DNA of 8,044 bases from an uncultured Bdellovibrio sp. (GTDB lineage: Bacteria > Bdellovibrionota > Bdellovibrionia > Bdellovibrionales > Bdellovibrionaceae). Position 1 is the stretch's first letter; each line of letters begins with the position of its first letter. Below, piece after piece: positions 1 through 7,127 of this stretch. The stretch covers positions 1-8,044 of the forward strand of contig CALMPX010000044.1 of NCBI GenBank assembly GCA_937871355.1. The letters are read 5' to 3'. The notes under the pieces were generated by a model. The model saw only the letters and a program-made list of their open reading frames with translations. It did not search any database and had not been told where the DNA came from. The position numbers and the translations under genes are program-made.

Positions 1-1
1 G

Positions 2-883
2 GTAGTTACATTTTTCTTTTTAACGGGGTATTTATTTTTCGAAGAGGCAATGCGTGATCGTATTCTTCAAACGAAGTATACAGAGTTCTTGAAAAAAAGA
101 TTCCTTCGTATTTATCCGGCCTACTTTGTCAGCGTGTGCTTAGTTATGTTTTTTATTTTTCTGAAAACGAATTTTACATTATTAGACGATATTCCGACTA
201 TCCTAAAATCCTTGATCAGTTGGGTTTTTGTGGGATTACCGAATGGTGTTTTTCAAGACGTGAATCAGTTTTTATATTCAACCACGGTGGATGCCGGGGT
301 CATCTGGAGTTTGCGTTACGAAGTTCTATTTTATTTTCTCTGTCCGTTATTTGTACGTTGGTACTTTAAAAATAAAAAAAGTCTTTTGTGGATGTTGCTG
401 TTTTTCTTAGTCATCTATGCGACTAAATCTTACGGATGGCAGATGCTGTATGATTTTTCGAGATTCATGATCTTGGGTTTTGCGGGCGGGATATTGACCG
501 CGGTTTATCATCAAGAGATTAACCAATTCTTGGAAAAAAATAAAATAGACTGGCTGGTCTTGGCATTGTCAGCTGTCTTGATTTCAATCTCTAGTCGATA
601 TAGTGTTATTGAAACCTTGGGTTTAGTCGGAATCTTTATTCTGGTGATTCACCGGTTTAAGGCATTTAATTTTCTCGCTAGTTCGATGTTTGTCAGTTTA
701 GGACGAGTTAGTTATTCATTCTATTTGCTTCATGGAATTGTAATCTATGCGGTCTTCAATTATGGCTTCTTTCCTCTGAACACGCTTTCGCAGATTTTGG
801 CTGTGGCGGGATTGGGTGTTCTGGTCAGCTTAGTTTCCGTTCTGTCGTTTCGACTGGTGGAACAGAGCTTTTGCCAACTTTAA
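2..883 (+). CDS. Acyltransferase-3 family membrane O-acyltransferase, 5'-truncated by window edge
   Basis: Integral membrane acyltransferase of the OafA/WbiA (acyltransferase 3) family, which moves acyl (usually acetyl) groups onto surface glycans across the inner membrane. The frame is open back to base 2. The residues before the first ATG (base 50) read FFFLTGYLFFEEA, the family's usual membrane segment, so that ATG is internal and the true start lies outside the window. Visible family marks are the cytoplasmic RxxR loop (KKRFLRIYPAYF, about 89-130), the WSLRYEVLFYF motif (about 305-337; usual form WSLxxExxFY) and GRVSYSFYLLHG (701-736; usual form GxxSYxxYLxH). About eight hydrophobic segments follow one another. 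Some 293 residues are visible; roughly 40-60 N-terminal residues, including the expected catalytic His, are missing. There is no C-terminal SGNH domain. Neighbouring sugar-nucleotide genes suggest an O-antigen or capsule substrate. The exact substrate is not known. Confidence 0.88.
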   Translation, partial: VVTFFFLTGYLFFEEAMRDRILQTKYTEFLKKRFLRIYPAYFVSVCLVMFFIFLKTNFTLLDDIPTILKSLISWVFVGLPNGVFQDVNQFLYSTTVDAGVIWSLRYEVLFYFLCPLFVRWYFKNKKSLLWMLLFFLVIYATKSYGWQMLYDFSRFMILGFAGGILTAVYHQEINQFLEKNKIDWLVLALSAVLISISSRYSVIETLGLVGIFILVIHRFKAFNFLASSMFVSLGRVSYSFYLLHGIVIYAVFNYGFFPLNTLSQILAVAGLGVLVSLVSVLSFRLVEQSFCQL

Positions 884-894
884 AAAGCACTTAC

Positions 895-924
895 TTTAAG
901 CAGATTTAGTGCTATACAGATAAT
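895..924 (+). promoter_or_regulatory. Weak candidate promoter before the epimerase gene
   Basis: A TTTAAG (895-900) and GATAAT (919-924) pair is separated by 18 bp. The -10 matches the sigma-70 consensus at 5 of 6 bases but the -35 only at 3. An AGAGGA at 930-935 is the only Shine-Dalgarno-like sequence, and its 13-nt spacing to the ATG at 949 is long. The gene may also be read from the upstream acyltransferase transcript, since only 65 bp separate the two. Confidence 0.2.
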
Positions 925-948
925 TACTTAGAGGATATTTTTGTACCT

Positions 949-2085
949 ATGAAAAATGTTTTAATCACTGGTGGAGCCGGTTTTATCGGGAGCCATTTAG
1001 CTCTTAAATTAAAATCAGATGGTTACAAGGTAACTTGTTTTGATAGTCTTTCTCCGCAAATTCACGGTGAAAATCCAGATACAACATCGTCAACTTATAA
1101 TCTTATTAAAAACGAAGTTGAATTTACTCAGGGTGATGTTCGTGACCGAGCAGCTTTAGCCAAAGCTTTAGATAAAACTGATTGTGTTATTCATTTAGCG
1201 GCCGAAACCGGAACCGGTCAGTCGATGTATGATATTTCAAAATACTGTGAAGTAAACATTCAAGGAACCGCTATACTTTTAGAAGAAGTGGCTCGGCGTA
1301 AATCACAAATTAAAAAAGTGATCCTGGCTTCTAGCCGCGCGGTATATGGTGAAGGCCAATATCTTTGTCGTGAACATGGAAATCAATATCCCGATTCTCG
1401 TTCTGATGCCGCGATGAAAAGTAAACGATTTGAACACGAATGTCGTATGTGCGGTCAAGTGATGGATTTAGTTCCCACTCAAGAAGTGTCTCCAACAAAT
1501 CCTCAGTCGATTTACGGAATAACTAAACTTACACAAGAGCAATTAGTTCTCAGAGCCTCACAATCTTTTAATATCGATGCGGTCGCTTTAAGATTCCAAA
1601 ATGTTTATGGACCCGGACAAGCGTTATCAAATCCTTACACTGGTATTCTTTCTATTTTTTCAACTCGTTCACGTGAGAACAAGCCGATCGCTATTTTTGA
1701 AGACGGATTGGAATCACGCGATTTTGTTTATATTGATGATATCGTTCAATCGATTTATTTAAGCATGAAATACCAAAAGCCAGGGCAGCATGTTTTCAAC
1801 GTTGGTAGCGGTGTTAAAACTACCGTCAACGAAGTGGTTAAAGAAATTGTTAAATTTTTTAAGTCAGATTCCTTGATCACGATTACAGGTCAGTACCGCA
1901 TTGGGGATATTCGCCATAATATTGCCGATCTTAATAATATTTCATTAGAGCTGGGATACAAGCCCACGGTTTATTTTGAACAAGGTTTGCAAAATTTCTT
2001 GAGCTGGGTACTGACGCAAGAAAAAGCTCAAGATGGTTATGAAAAATCACTCGAAGAGTTGCGTTCTCGAGGCTTATTAAAATAA
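949..2085 (+). CDS. NAD-dependent sugar-nucleotide epimerase, probable dTDP-L-rhamnose 4-epimerase (WbiB-like)
   Basis: Extended short-chain dehydrogenase of 378 residues. The N-terminal Rossmann motif is TGGAGFIG (7-14). Catalytic residues are visible as ASSRAVYGEG (127-136, with S128/S129) and YGITK (Y189, K193). Further marks are HLAAETGTGQSMY, LRFQNVYGPGQ, NPYTGILSIF, RDFVYIDD and FNVGSG. The combination of SPQIHG, GQSMY and NPYTG is typical, from memory, of the branch that includes WbiB, which interconverts dTDP-L-rhamnose and dTDP-6-deoxy-L-talose. Adjacent rfbC and rfbD would supply that substrate. An insert between the catalytic Ser region and the YxxxK carries C140xxH143 and C165xxC168, a possible metal-binding knuckle. 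The stop codon is immediately followed by the ATG of the next gene, implying co-transcription. Membership of the epimerase/dehydratase family is certain. The exact sugar is inferred, and another NDP-hexose epimerase activity is possible. Confidence 0.85.
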   Translation: MKNVLITGGAGFIGSHLALKLKSDGYKVTCFDSLSPQIHGENPDTTSSTYNLIKNEVEFTQGDVRDRAALAKALDKTDCVIHLAAETGTGQSMYDISKYCEVNIQGTAILLEEVARRKSQIKKVILASSRAVYGEGQYLCREHGNQYPDSRSDAAMKSKRFEHECRMCGQVMDLVPTQEVSPTNPQSIYGITKLTQEQLVLRASQSFNIDAVALRFQNVYGPGQALSNPYTGILSIFSTRSRENKPIAIFEDGLESRDFVYIDDIVQSIYLSMKYQKPGQHVFNVGSGVKTTVNEVVKEIVKFFKSDSLITITGQYRIGDIRHNIADLNNISLELGYKPTVYFEQGLQNFLSWVLTQEKAQDGYEKSLEELRSRGLLK

Positions 2086-3060
2086 ATGAAAAAAAGAATT
2101 CTTCTGATATCTTCAGATTTCTTCAAGTACTATGAATTGATATCAAAAGAACTTGAGAATCAAGGCTGGGTCGTCACGTACATGAATGACCGTCCTTCGA
2201 CGAATCCGTTTATGAAGATTTTTATTCGTAAGTTTCGCTTTTTGATGACTTGGTATCTTAATGCATTCTATTTGAAAAAAATTAAAAATTCCGGAGTTTT
2301 TGATCACGTTCTTATTATTAAAGGTGAGGGTATAACGCCAAAGCTGATTCGGCATATTCGTCAACACCACAGCCGTGGCAAAATCTTTTTGTATCTGTGG
2401 GATGGTATTAAGAATTCGACCGGTGCTTTGCAAAATGCGGCGGTCGTCGATCAAACCTTTACTTTTGATCCGCAAGATTCTGAACACTATAATTTCTCAC
2501 TTTTGCCTTTGTTTTATGTTGAGTCAGTGAATAAAAATATCGAACTGAAGGCCGATGCTCAGTGGGATATTTCTTTTGTAGGTAGTGTTCACGGAGATCG
2601 CTTAAAGGTCATTAACCGTATGCGAAAAAATAGTGTGACCGGAACTCGTTTTTTTATCTTTGTTTATTTCCCATCGAAATTGTTGTTTTATTTTCGTAAG
2701 TTTTTAGATAACAGTTTTTCAAGTTTCGCCCCGGGTGAGCTGAGTTTGAAAACACTTCCTAAGCAGCAGGCTCAAGCTGTATTTAATAGTTCTCGTGCCG
2801 TTTTAGATGTGCATCATATGAATCAAACCGGTTTAACCATGAGAACCCTGGAAGTTTTGTCTTTGGGTAAAAAATTGGTCACCACTAACGAAACGATTAA
2901 AAAGTATCCGTTTTATAAAGAAAATTGCATTTGGATCATCGATCGCAATAATCCTCAGGTTGATCCAGCCTTTTTTACCAGCGAAGTTCCTGCAGATTAT
3001 GCAGTATTATTAAAGCCCTACGAGCTGGCTCAGTGGGTAAAATCCTTAACCAAGATTTAA
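2086..3060 (+). CDS. GT-B type glycosyltransferase, CgeB/GT1-like
   Basis: Cytoplasmic or membrane-associated glycosyltransferase of 324 residues, probably adding one sugar to the lipid-linked repeat unit. The N-terminal half begins with a Rossmann strand (KKRILLISSDFF), then has LIIKGEGITP (77-85) and FLYLWDGIKN (101-110). The C-terminal half has DISFVGSVHGDRL (161-173), AVLDVHHMNQTGLTMRTLEVLSLGKK in two adjoining pieces (238-263), where the Glu of RTLEVL is placed like the conserved acceptor-side Glu of retaining GT-B enzymes, and a final LVTTN strand. There is no signal peptide and no clear membrane helix. The ATG directly follows the upstream TAA with no intervening base and no strong Shine-Dalgarno, so translation probably depends on ribosomes finishing the epimerase gene. 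Donor and acceptor sugars cannot be read from sequence; a deoxytalose or rhamnose transferase is plausible from context. Confidence 0.72.
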   Translation: MKKRILLISSDFFKYYELISKELENQGWVVTYMNDRPSTNPFMKIFIRKFRFLMTWYLNAFYLKKIKNSGVFDHVLIIKGEGITPKLIRHIRQHHSRGKIFLYLWDGIKNSTGALQNAAVVDQTFTFDPQDSEHYNFSLLPLFYVESVNKNIELKADAQWDISFVGSVHGDRLKVINRMRKNSVTGTRFFIFVYFPSKLLFYFRKFLDNSFSSFAPGELSLKTLPKQQAQAVFNSSRAVLDVHHMNQTGLTMRTLEVLSLGKKLVTTNETIKKYPFYKENCIWIIDRNNPQVDPAFFTSEVPADYAVLLKPYELAQWVKSLTKI

Positions 3061-3100
3061 GGTTTGCTATTGCTCTAGTTGTGTATAAAAATGTGTATCT

Positions 3101-3649
3101 ATGAGTCAAATCAGACAGTATCATATTCAAGGTCCGGTATTATTAACTTTAAATAAGTACGCTGATTCTCGAGGTTTTTTTACGGAACGATATAAAGAAG
3201 ACTACAAAAAACTTTTGGGTGTAACAACGAATTTTGTTCAGGATAATTTTTCTCGTTCGACTAAAAATGTAGTTCGCGGTTTACATATGCAACATTCTCC
3301 GGGTCAGGGTAAACTTGTTTCGTGTGTCAATGGCGAAATTCTGGATGTTGTTGTAGATATTCGTAAAAACAGTCCAACTTACGGTCAACATATTTCAGTT
3401 ACTTTAAAAGGTGACGAACCTTCTTTGTTTTGGATACCAGCGGGCTTTGCTCATGGATTTTCCGTTATATCTGATACGGCCGATGTTTTGTATAAAGTCG
3501 ACTGTCATTACTGCGCAAAAAATGAGATGAGTATCAAATGGAACGATGCTGATCTTAAGATTGACTGGAAAGTCACTCAGGCTGTCGTGAGCGACAAAGA
3601 CAACGCCAGTCCTTCTTTCAAAGACTATTCTGAAAAACCGGTTTTTTAA
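3101..3649 (+). CDS. rfbC: dTDP-4-dehydrorhamnose 3,5-epimerase
   Basis: RfbC/RmlC cupin enzyme, third step of dTDP-L-rhamnose synthesis: it epimerises C3 and C5 of dTDP-4-dehydro-6-deoxy-D-glucose. At 182 residues it has the usual family length. Family marks in order are DSRGFFTERY (22-31), FVQDNFSRSTKNVVRGLHMQ ending in catalytic-base His H62, GEILDVVVDIRKNSPTYG, FWIPAGFAHGFSVI, YKVDCHYC with Y137 in the place of the catalytic Tyr, EMSIKWND, and SDKD near the C-terminus with D167 matching the His-partner Asp. No Shine-Dalgarno precedes the ATG. A TATAAA at 3084-3089 lies 11 nt before the start codon but lacks a convincing -35. rfbD follows 14 bp downstream, so the two form a small operon. 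Assignment is firm. Confidence 0.96.
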   Translation: MSQIRQYHIQGPVLLTLNKYADSRGFFTERYKEDYKKLLGVTTNFVQDNFSRSTKNVVRGLHMQHSPGQGKLVSCVNGEILDVVVDIRKNSPTYGQHISVTLKGDEPSLFWIPAGFAHGFSVISDTADVLYKVDCHYCAKNEMSIKWNDADLKIDWKVTQAVVSDKDNASPSFKDYSEKPVF

Positions 3650-3655
3650 TATATT

Positions 3656-3659
3656 AGGA
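3656..3659 (+). promoter_or_regulatory. Ribosome binding site of rfbD
   Basis: AGGA lies 4 nt before the rfbD ATG within a 14-bp gap after the rfbC stop. It is short-spaced but is the only purine-rich site there, and it supports the start at 3664. Confidence 0.5.
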
Positions 3660-3663
3660 TCAC

Positions 3664-4536
3664 ATGAAAACTTTAGTCATTGGAAAACATGGTCAGCTGG
3701 CTTCAAGTTTTAAAAAAGTGGATCAGGCTTTTCAATTGTCTTTCCTAGGGCAAAAAGATTTTCAATTTGCTGACCGTCATTCTGTCGTAACAGCTTTAAA
3801 TAAAATAAAACCTCAAGTAATTGTTAATTGCGCCGCTTATACCTTGGTCGATCTTGCTGAAAAAGAAAAAGACAGCTGTCAAAAATTGAATGTCGATTTT
3901 GTTTCATACTTAGCCGACTGGTGTGCTGAAAACAATTGTAAACTTATTCATTTCTCGACTGATTATGTGTTTAACGGCATGAAAAATGGTGACTATGTTG
4001 AATCTGATTTCATTGACCCAATCAATTGGTATGGAACAACCAAGGCTCGCGGAGAAAAATACCTCATGGATTCGAAAGCGGATGTGGTGATTTTCCGTAT
4101 CTCTTGGGTTTATTCTGAATTTGGAAGTAACTTTTTGAAAACGATGATTCGCTTGGGAAAAGAGCGAGCGACTTTAAATATTGTTGGCGACCAGGTGGGA
4201 TCACCTTGTTATGCGGCGAATGTCGCCGAAGTCATTTACCAATGGATTTTCTCACAAAAGTTATCAACTTTTAAAAAAGGAATTTATCATTTAGTTCCTT
4301 CAGCGCAAATGAGCTGGTTTGAATTTGCTTCGAAAATTTTTGCGGCTTACCGTTTACTGTCTCAAGGATTAAAAATCAATGTTTTAGGAAAAATTTTAAC
4401 GGCTGATTACAAAACAGCTGCGGTCAGACCGTTGAACTCTCGTATGAATTCAGGTAGGGCGTTGCAAGAATTAGGTTTACGATTAGAACCATTTGAACGA
4501 TCGTTACAGCGTGCTATTAGTGGCTTACATTCCTAG
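3664..4536 (+). CDS. rfbD: dTDP-4-dehydrorhamnose reductase
   Basis: RfbD/RmlD, final step of dTDP-L-rhamnose synthesis: NAD(P)H-dependent reduction of the C4 ketone of dTDP-4-dehydro-L-rhamnose. It has 290 residues, normal for the family. Motifs in order are the nucleotide loop GKHGQLA (7-13), NCAAYTLVDLAEKE (close to the family NxAAYTxVDxAE), STDYVFNG (98-105), catalytic Y123-GTT-K127, GEKYL, RISWVYSEFGSNFLKTM, VGDQVGSP and RPLNSRM. Residue 13 is Ala where most family members have Gly (GxxGQxG), a mild deviation. It sits 14 bp after rfbC in the same direction. Its last 20 bp overlap the 3' end of the oppositely oriented sugar transferase gene. The product feeds the glycosyltransferases and the proposed upstream 4-epimerase. 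Confidence 0.95.
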   Translation: MKTLVIGKHGQLASSFKKVDQAFQLSFLGQKDFQFADRHSVVTALNKIKPQVIVNCAAYTLVDLAEKEKDSCQKLNVDFVSYLADWCAENNCKLIHFSTDYVFNGMKNGDYVESDFIDPINWYGTTKARGEKYLMDSKADVVIFRISWVYSEFGSNFLKTMIRLGKERATLNIVGDQVGSPCYAANVAEVIYQWIFSQKLSTFKKGIYHLVPSAQMSWFEFASKIFAAYRLLSQGLKINVLGKILTADYKTAAVRPLNSRMNSGRALQELGLRLEPFERSLQRAISGLHS

Positions 4537-5077
4537 CTAATAAAACTTTAAATCCGGTTAAGAAAATAATTTTAAGATCAAATAAGAAACTTTGATTTTT
4601 TAAATAGTATTCATCTAGTTTAACTTTATCTGGAATGGGAATTTCGTCGCGGCCATTGATTTGCGCCCACCCCGTAATTCCTGGTTTTAAAGTATGAACA
4701 TTCACGGCTGCTCTTAAAGCCACTAAATCATCTTGATTAAATAAAGCCGGTCTAGGACCAACGAAGCTCATGTCTCCAGAAAATACTGAAAAGAGTTGAG
4801 GCAGTTCGTCTAAGCTTGATTTTCGGATAAAATCTCCAATCGGTGTCAAATGAGCTTTGGGATTGGTTAACAAATGTGTCGCCACTTGTGGCGTATCGAC
4901 TCTCATTGAGCGAAATTTAGGCATCAAAAAGATCACATTATTTTGTCCGACTCTTTGAGACCAGTATAAAGCGGGTCCCTTCGAAGTGAGTCGCACCAAA
5001 AGCGCAACAAGAGCCATGGGAACAGCTAAGAGGACGAATACAAATAATGCTAAGGATAAATCAAATACTCTTTTCAT
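4517..5077 (-). CDS. Initiating sugar transferase (monotopic phosphoglycosyl transferase, PglC/WcaJ-type catalytic domain)
   Basis: Bacterial sugar transferase of 186 residues that moves a sugar-1-phosphate from a UDP-sugar to undecaprenyl phosphate, starting the repeat unit at the cytoplasmic face of the inner membrane. It is the short, PglC-like form: one N-terminal hydrophobic segment (about 5-30, broken by P20, as in a re-entrant helix) and then the catalytic domain. Motifs are ALYWSQRVGQ, PKFRSM (53-58), the catalytic D90-E91 in SLDELPQL, GDMSFVGPRP (101-110) and KPGITGWAQINGR (131-143). It lacks the extra helices and CoA-binding-like domain of long WbaP/WcaJ proteins. It is the only minus-strand gene within the polysaccharide cluster, sharing 20 bp tail-to-tail with rfbD and a 64-bp divergent gap with the 4,6-dehydratase. 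The 6-deoxy-HexNAc product pathway of that neighbour suggests the sugar it transfers, but this is inference. Confidence 0.92.
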   Translation of the reverse strand: MKRVFDLSLALFVFVLLAVPMALVALLVRLTSKGPALYWSQRVGQNNVIFLMPKFRSMRVDTPQVATHLLTNPKAHLTPIGDFIRKSSLDELPQLFSVFSGDMSFVGPRPALFNQDDLVALRAAVNVHTLKPGITGWAQINGRDEIPIPDKVKLDEYYLKNQSFLFDLKIIFLTGFKVLLARNVSH

Positions 5078-5087
5078 AACAAAATAG

Positions 5088-5116
5088 ATTATGTATGGTT
5101 AAGCGGTTAAGATCAA
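5088..5116 (-). promoter_or_regulatory. Candidate sigma-70 promoter of the sugar transferase gene
   Basis: On the minus strand, TTGATC (5116-5111, 4 of 6 to the -35 consensus) and CATAAT (5093-5088, 5 of 6 to the -10 consensus) are separated by exactly 17 bp. The expected transcription start near 5080-5082 lies only 3-5 nt before the ATG at 5077. No Shine-Dalgarno is present there, so the mRNA may be leaderless. No equally good promoter was found for the divergent plus-strand gene. Confidence 0.42.
5097..5111 (+). repeat. Tandem 7-bp direct repeat in the divergent control region
   Basis: GGTTAAG occurs at 5097-5103 and again at 5105-5111, one base apart. Both copies fall in or touch the 17-bp spacer of the minus-strand promoter, midway between the two divergent genes. 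The arrangement is what a direct-repeat operator would look like, but it could be chance. Confidence 0.5.
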
Positions 5117-5141
5117 TATTTGATAAGGGCGAGTCGATAAA

Positions 5142-6995
5142 ATGTATTTGAAAATTGCAAGTCTTCCTCGAAAATTTAAAATCCTTATTATGTTGATGGC
5201 AGACCTTGTCTTGATCCCTTTGGCTTTATGGTCAGCCATCGCGCTCCGTTTAGGAACAATCGCTGTTCCGTTAGATAATATTCGTTGGATTTTTTTGATT
5301 CTTCCTTTATTTACCGTCCCCATTTTTATTCGCCTCGGATTGTACCGTGCTGTTATCCGCTATTTCGATGAGAAAATTCTTTTTACAATTATTTTAGGTA
5401 TGACTCTATCGGTGGCTTTGCTGACGACAGTGATCGTGATGACTCAAACGATGGGTATTCCCCGTTCTTCTATCGTTATTTACTGGGTGATCTGTGTGAT
5501 GTACATCACGCTGAGTCGTTATTTGGCTCGTGGAATTATTCGTCAGATGGAACGTCAAAGTCATGGACGTAAACAAAAAGTAGCGATCTACGGGGCTGGT
5601 CGTGCTGGACTTCAAACAGCTTTAGCCATGTTCTCTTCGACGGAATATGTTCCGGTTTTATTTTTTGATGATAGTCCTGAATTGCATGGAACATCAATTG
5701 CCGGTATCCGAGTTTATAACCCTGCCAAAGCCATCGAAATGATGGAGGCCAACGATTGTTATCAATTGTTACTAGCGATTCCGTCAGCAGGTATTCTAAA
5801 GCGTCAAACTATTATCAAGCAATTTGAGCAAAAAAATATTCAGCTTAAAATTATTCCAGGTTTAAATGCGATTGTTGATGGAAAAATTAGAATTGAAACC
5901 ATTCGTGAAGTCGGAGTCGAAGATTTGCTCGGTCGCGATGCCGTTCCGGCCGACGAGACATTGATTGAATCTTCGGTTACAGACAAAGTCGTCATGGTCA
6001 CAGGTGCCGGAGGATCAATTGGTTCTGAGTTGTGTCGTCAGATTTTAATTCGAAAACCAAAAATTCTTATTATTTTAGAACAGAGTGAATATTCACTTTA
6101 TTCAATTGATCGCGAATTTAAATCTAATCCGATGAATGCGGAAATTATTCCAGTTCTTTGTGATGTGCTTCGCACAGACGAAGTTAAATCAATCATAAAC
6201 AAATACCAAGTCGATTCGATTTATCATGCAGCGGCTTATAAACATGTTCCCTTAGTTGAATCAAATATCGTTTCGGGAATCACTAACAATGTTTTCGGAA
6301 CGCTATCGGTATTAAAAGCCATTCAAGATACCAGTGTAAAAAAATTCATTCTGATTTCAACTGATAAAGCCGTCCGTCCAACAAATGTGATGGGTGCAAC
6401 TAAACGTATCGCGGAAATGCTCGTTCAGTGTTATGCCAACAAAAGCCAAGGCACGATTTATTCGATGGTTCGTTTTGGTAATGTACTCGGATCATCTGGT
6501 TCAGTCATTCCACTTTTCAAAGAACAAATAAAAGCCGGCGGTCCGATCACGGTCACGCATCCAGATATCACTCGTTATTTCATGACGATTCCGGAAGCGG
6601 CCGAATTAGTTTTGCAAGCTGGTGCTATGGCCACGGGTGGAGAACTTTTTGTTTTGGATATGGGTGAACCGGTCAAGATCGTTGAGCTTGCCAAGAATAT
6701 GATTCGTTTAAGTGGTTTCACCGTTCGTGATCAAGATAATTTAGACGGCGATATTGAAATTAAATTTGTTGGGCTTCGTCCAGGCGAAAAATTATATGAA
6801 GAACTATTGATTGCTAATATTTCAAGTCGCACCGAACATCCACGTATCATGAAAGCCACCGAAGAAAGTTTAGAAACGACCGAACTGATTGGTTTGATCG
6901 AACAAATGAAAATGTGTTGCGACCAAAGTAACGATGTACGCGCTAAAGAATTAATTCAAAAAATGGTTATTAACTACAACGAAGCTAAACACTAA
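5142..6995 (+). CDS. WbpM/CapD-family UDP-HexNAc 4,6-dehydratase, membrane-anchored
   Basis: Large polysaccharide-synthesis dehydratase of 617 residues. It probably converts UDP-GlcNAc to its 4-keto-6-deoxy derivative, the precursor of QuiNAc, FucNAc or bacillosamine-type sugars. Four membrane helices (about 13-35, 48-68, 79-101, 109-129) anchor it. A first Rossmann motif GAGRAG (151-156) follows, then the linker VEDLLGRD (259-266), then the catalytic SDR domain with TGAGGSIG (287-294), YHAAAYKHVPLVE, STDKAVRPTNVMGATK (406-421), MVRFGNVLGSSGSV, TRYFMTIPEA and GLRPGEKLYEELL. D408-K409 and K421 are present. M417 replaces the usual SDR tyrosine, as is normal in WbpM-like large forms. The length fits the PglF/WbpM group. 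The start is preceded by GGGCGAG (5127-5133) as a loose ribosome site. It is divergent from the sugar transferase that may use the finished sugar. Confidence 0.93.
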   Translation: MYLKIASLPRKFKILIMLMADLVLIPLALWSAIALRLGTIAVPLDNIRWIFLILPLFTVPIFIRLGLYRAVIRYFDEKILFTIILGMTLSVALLTTVIVMTQTMGIPRSSIVIYWVICVMYITLSRYLARGIIRQMERQSHGRKQKVAIYGAGRAGLQTALAMFSSTEYVPVLFFDDSPELHGTSIAGIRVYNPAKAIEMMEANDCYQLLLAIPSAGILKRQTIIKQFEQKNIQLKIIPGLNAIVDGKIRIETIREVGVEDLLGRDAVPADETLIESSVTDKVVMVTGAGGSIGSELCRQILIRKPKILIILEQSEYSLYSIDREFKSNPMNAEIIPVLCDVLRTDEVKSIINKYQVDSIYHAAAYKHVPLVESNIVSGITNNVFGTLSVLKAIQDTSVKKFILISTDKAVRPTNVMGATKRIAEMLVQCYANKSQGTIYSMVRFGNVLGSSGSVIPLFKEQIKAGGPITVTHPDITRYFMTIPEAAELVLQAGAMATGGELFVLDMGEPVKIVELAKNMIRLSGFTVRDQDNLDGDIEIKFVGLRPGEKLYEELLIANISSRTEHPRIMKATEESLETTELIGLIEQMKMCCDQSNDVRAKELIQKMVINYNEAKH

Positions 6996-7105
6996 GAATC
7001 CTAAAAAATTTATTAATTCCGAAATCCAAAACTATCATGAGCTCATTTAAGCTCGAGTATATCTACGGGTTCGTTTAAAATTGCATAGAGTTTTCCATGG
7101 GTTAC

Positions 7106-7127
7106 GTAAATACAACAATGTATTTAC
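7106..7127. repeat. Perfect 9-bp inverted repeat with 4-nt loop, upstream of the antitoxin gene
   Basis: GTAAATACA (7106-7114) and TGTATTTAC (7119-7127) are exact reverse complements around ACAA. Adjacent palindromes are TTACGTAA (7102-7109) and TTACA-A-TGTAA (7124-7134), so TTAC/GTAA half-sites recur across 7102-7134. No T-run follows, so it is not a terminator. The position over a candidate -35 box suggests an operator, possibly for the ribbon-helix-helix antitoxin encoded downstream. Confidence 0.6.

Noticed and set aside
886..913. Possible terminator hairpin after the acyltransferase (AGCACT ... AGTGCT)
   Set aside because: The stem is only 6 bp with a 16-nt loop and no T-run behind it, too weak to call.
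2143..2487. Minus-strand open frame of 114 codons inside the glycosyltransferase gene
   Set aside because: Fully antisense to a gene with conserved glycosyltransferase motifs; composition and lack of motifs mark it as a shadow.
3064..3089. Promoter for rfbC using TTGCTA and TATAAA
   Set aside because: The spacer is only 14 bp, and no better -35 stands 16-18 bp upstream of the TATAAA, so the site was left out of the feature list.
3633..3646. Perfect 14-bp palindrome AAAAACCGGTTTTT at the end of rfbC, with a further T after it
   Set aside because: It has no loop room for an RNA hairpin beyond a few base pairs and lies in the coding sequence for the C-terminal KPVF residues; probably chance, and rfbD follows within 14 bp.
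5099..5323. Minus-strand open frame of 74 codons over the start of the 4,6-dehydratase
   Set aside because: Antisense to the first membrane helices of a clear dehydratase; it overlaps the control region and has no recognisable domain.
7039..7054. Hairpin GAGCT-CATTTA-AGCTC after the 4,6-dehydratase as a terminator
   Set aside because: Only a 5-bp stem and no following T-run; not enough for an intrinsic terminator.
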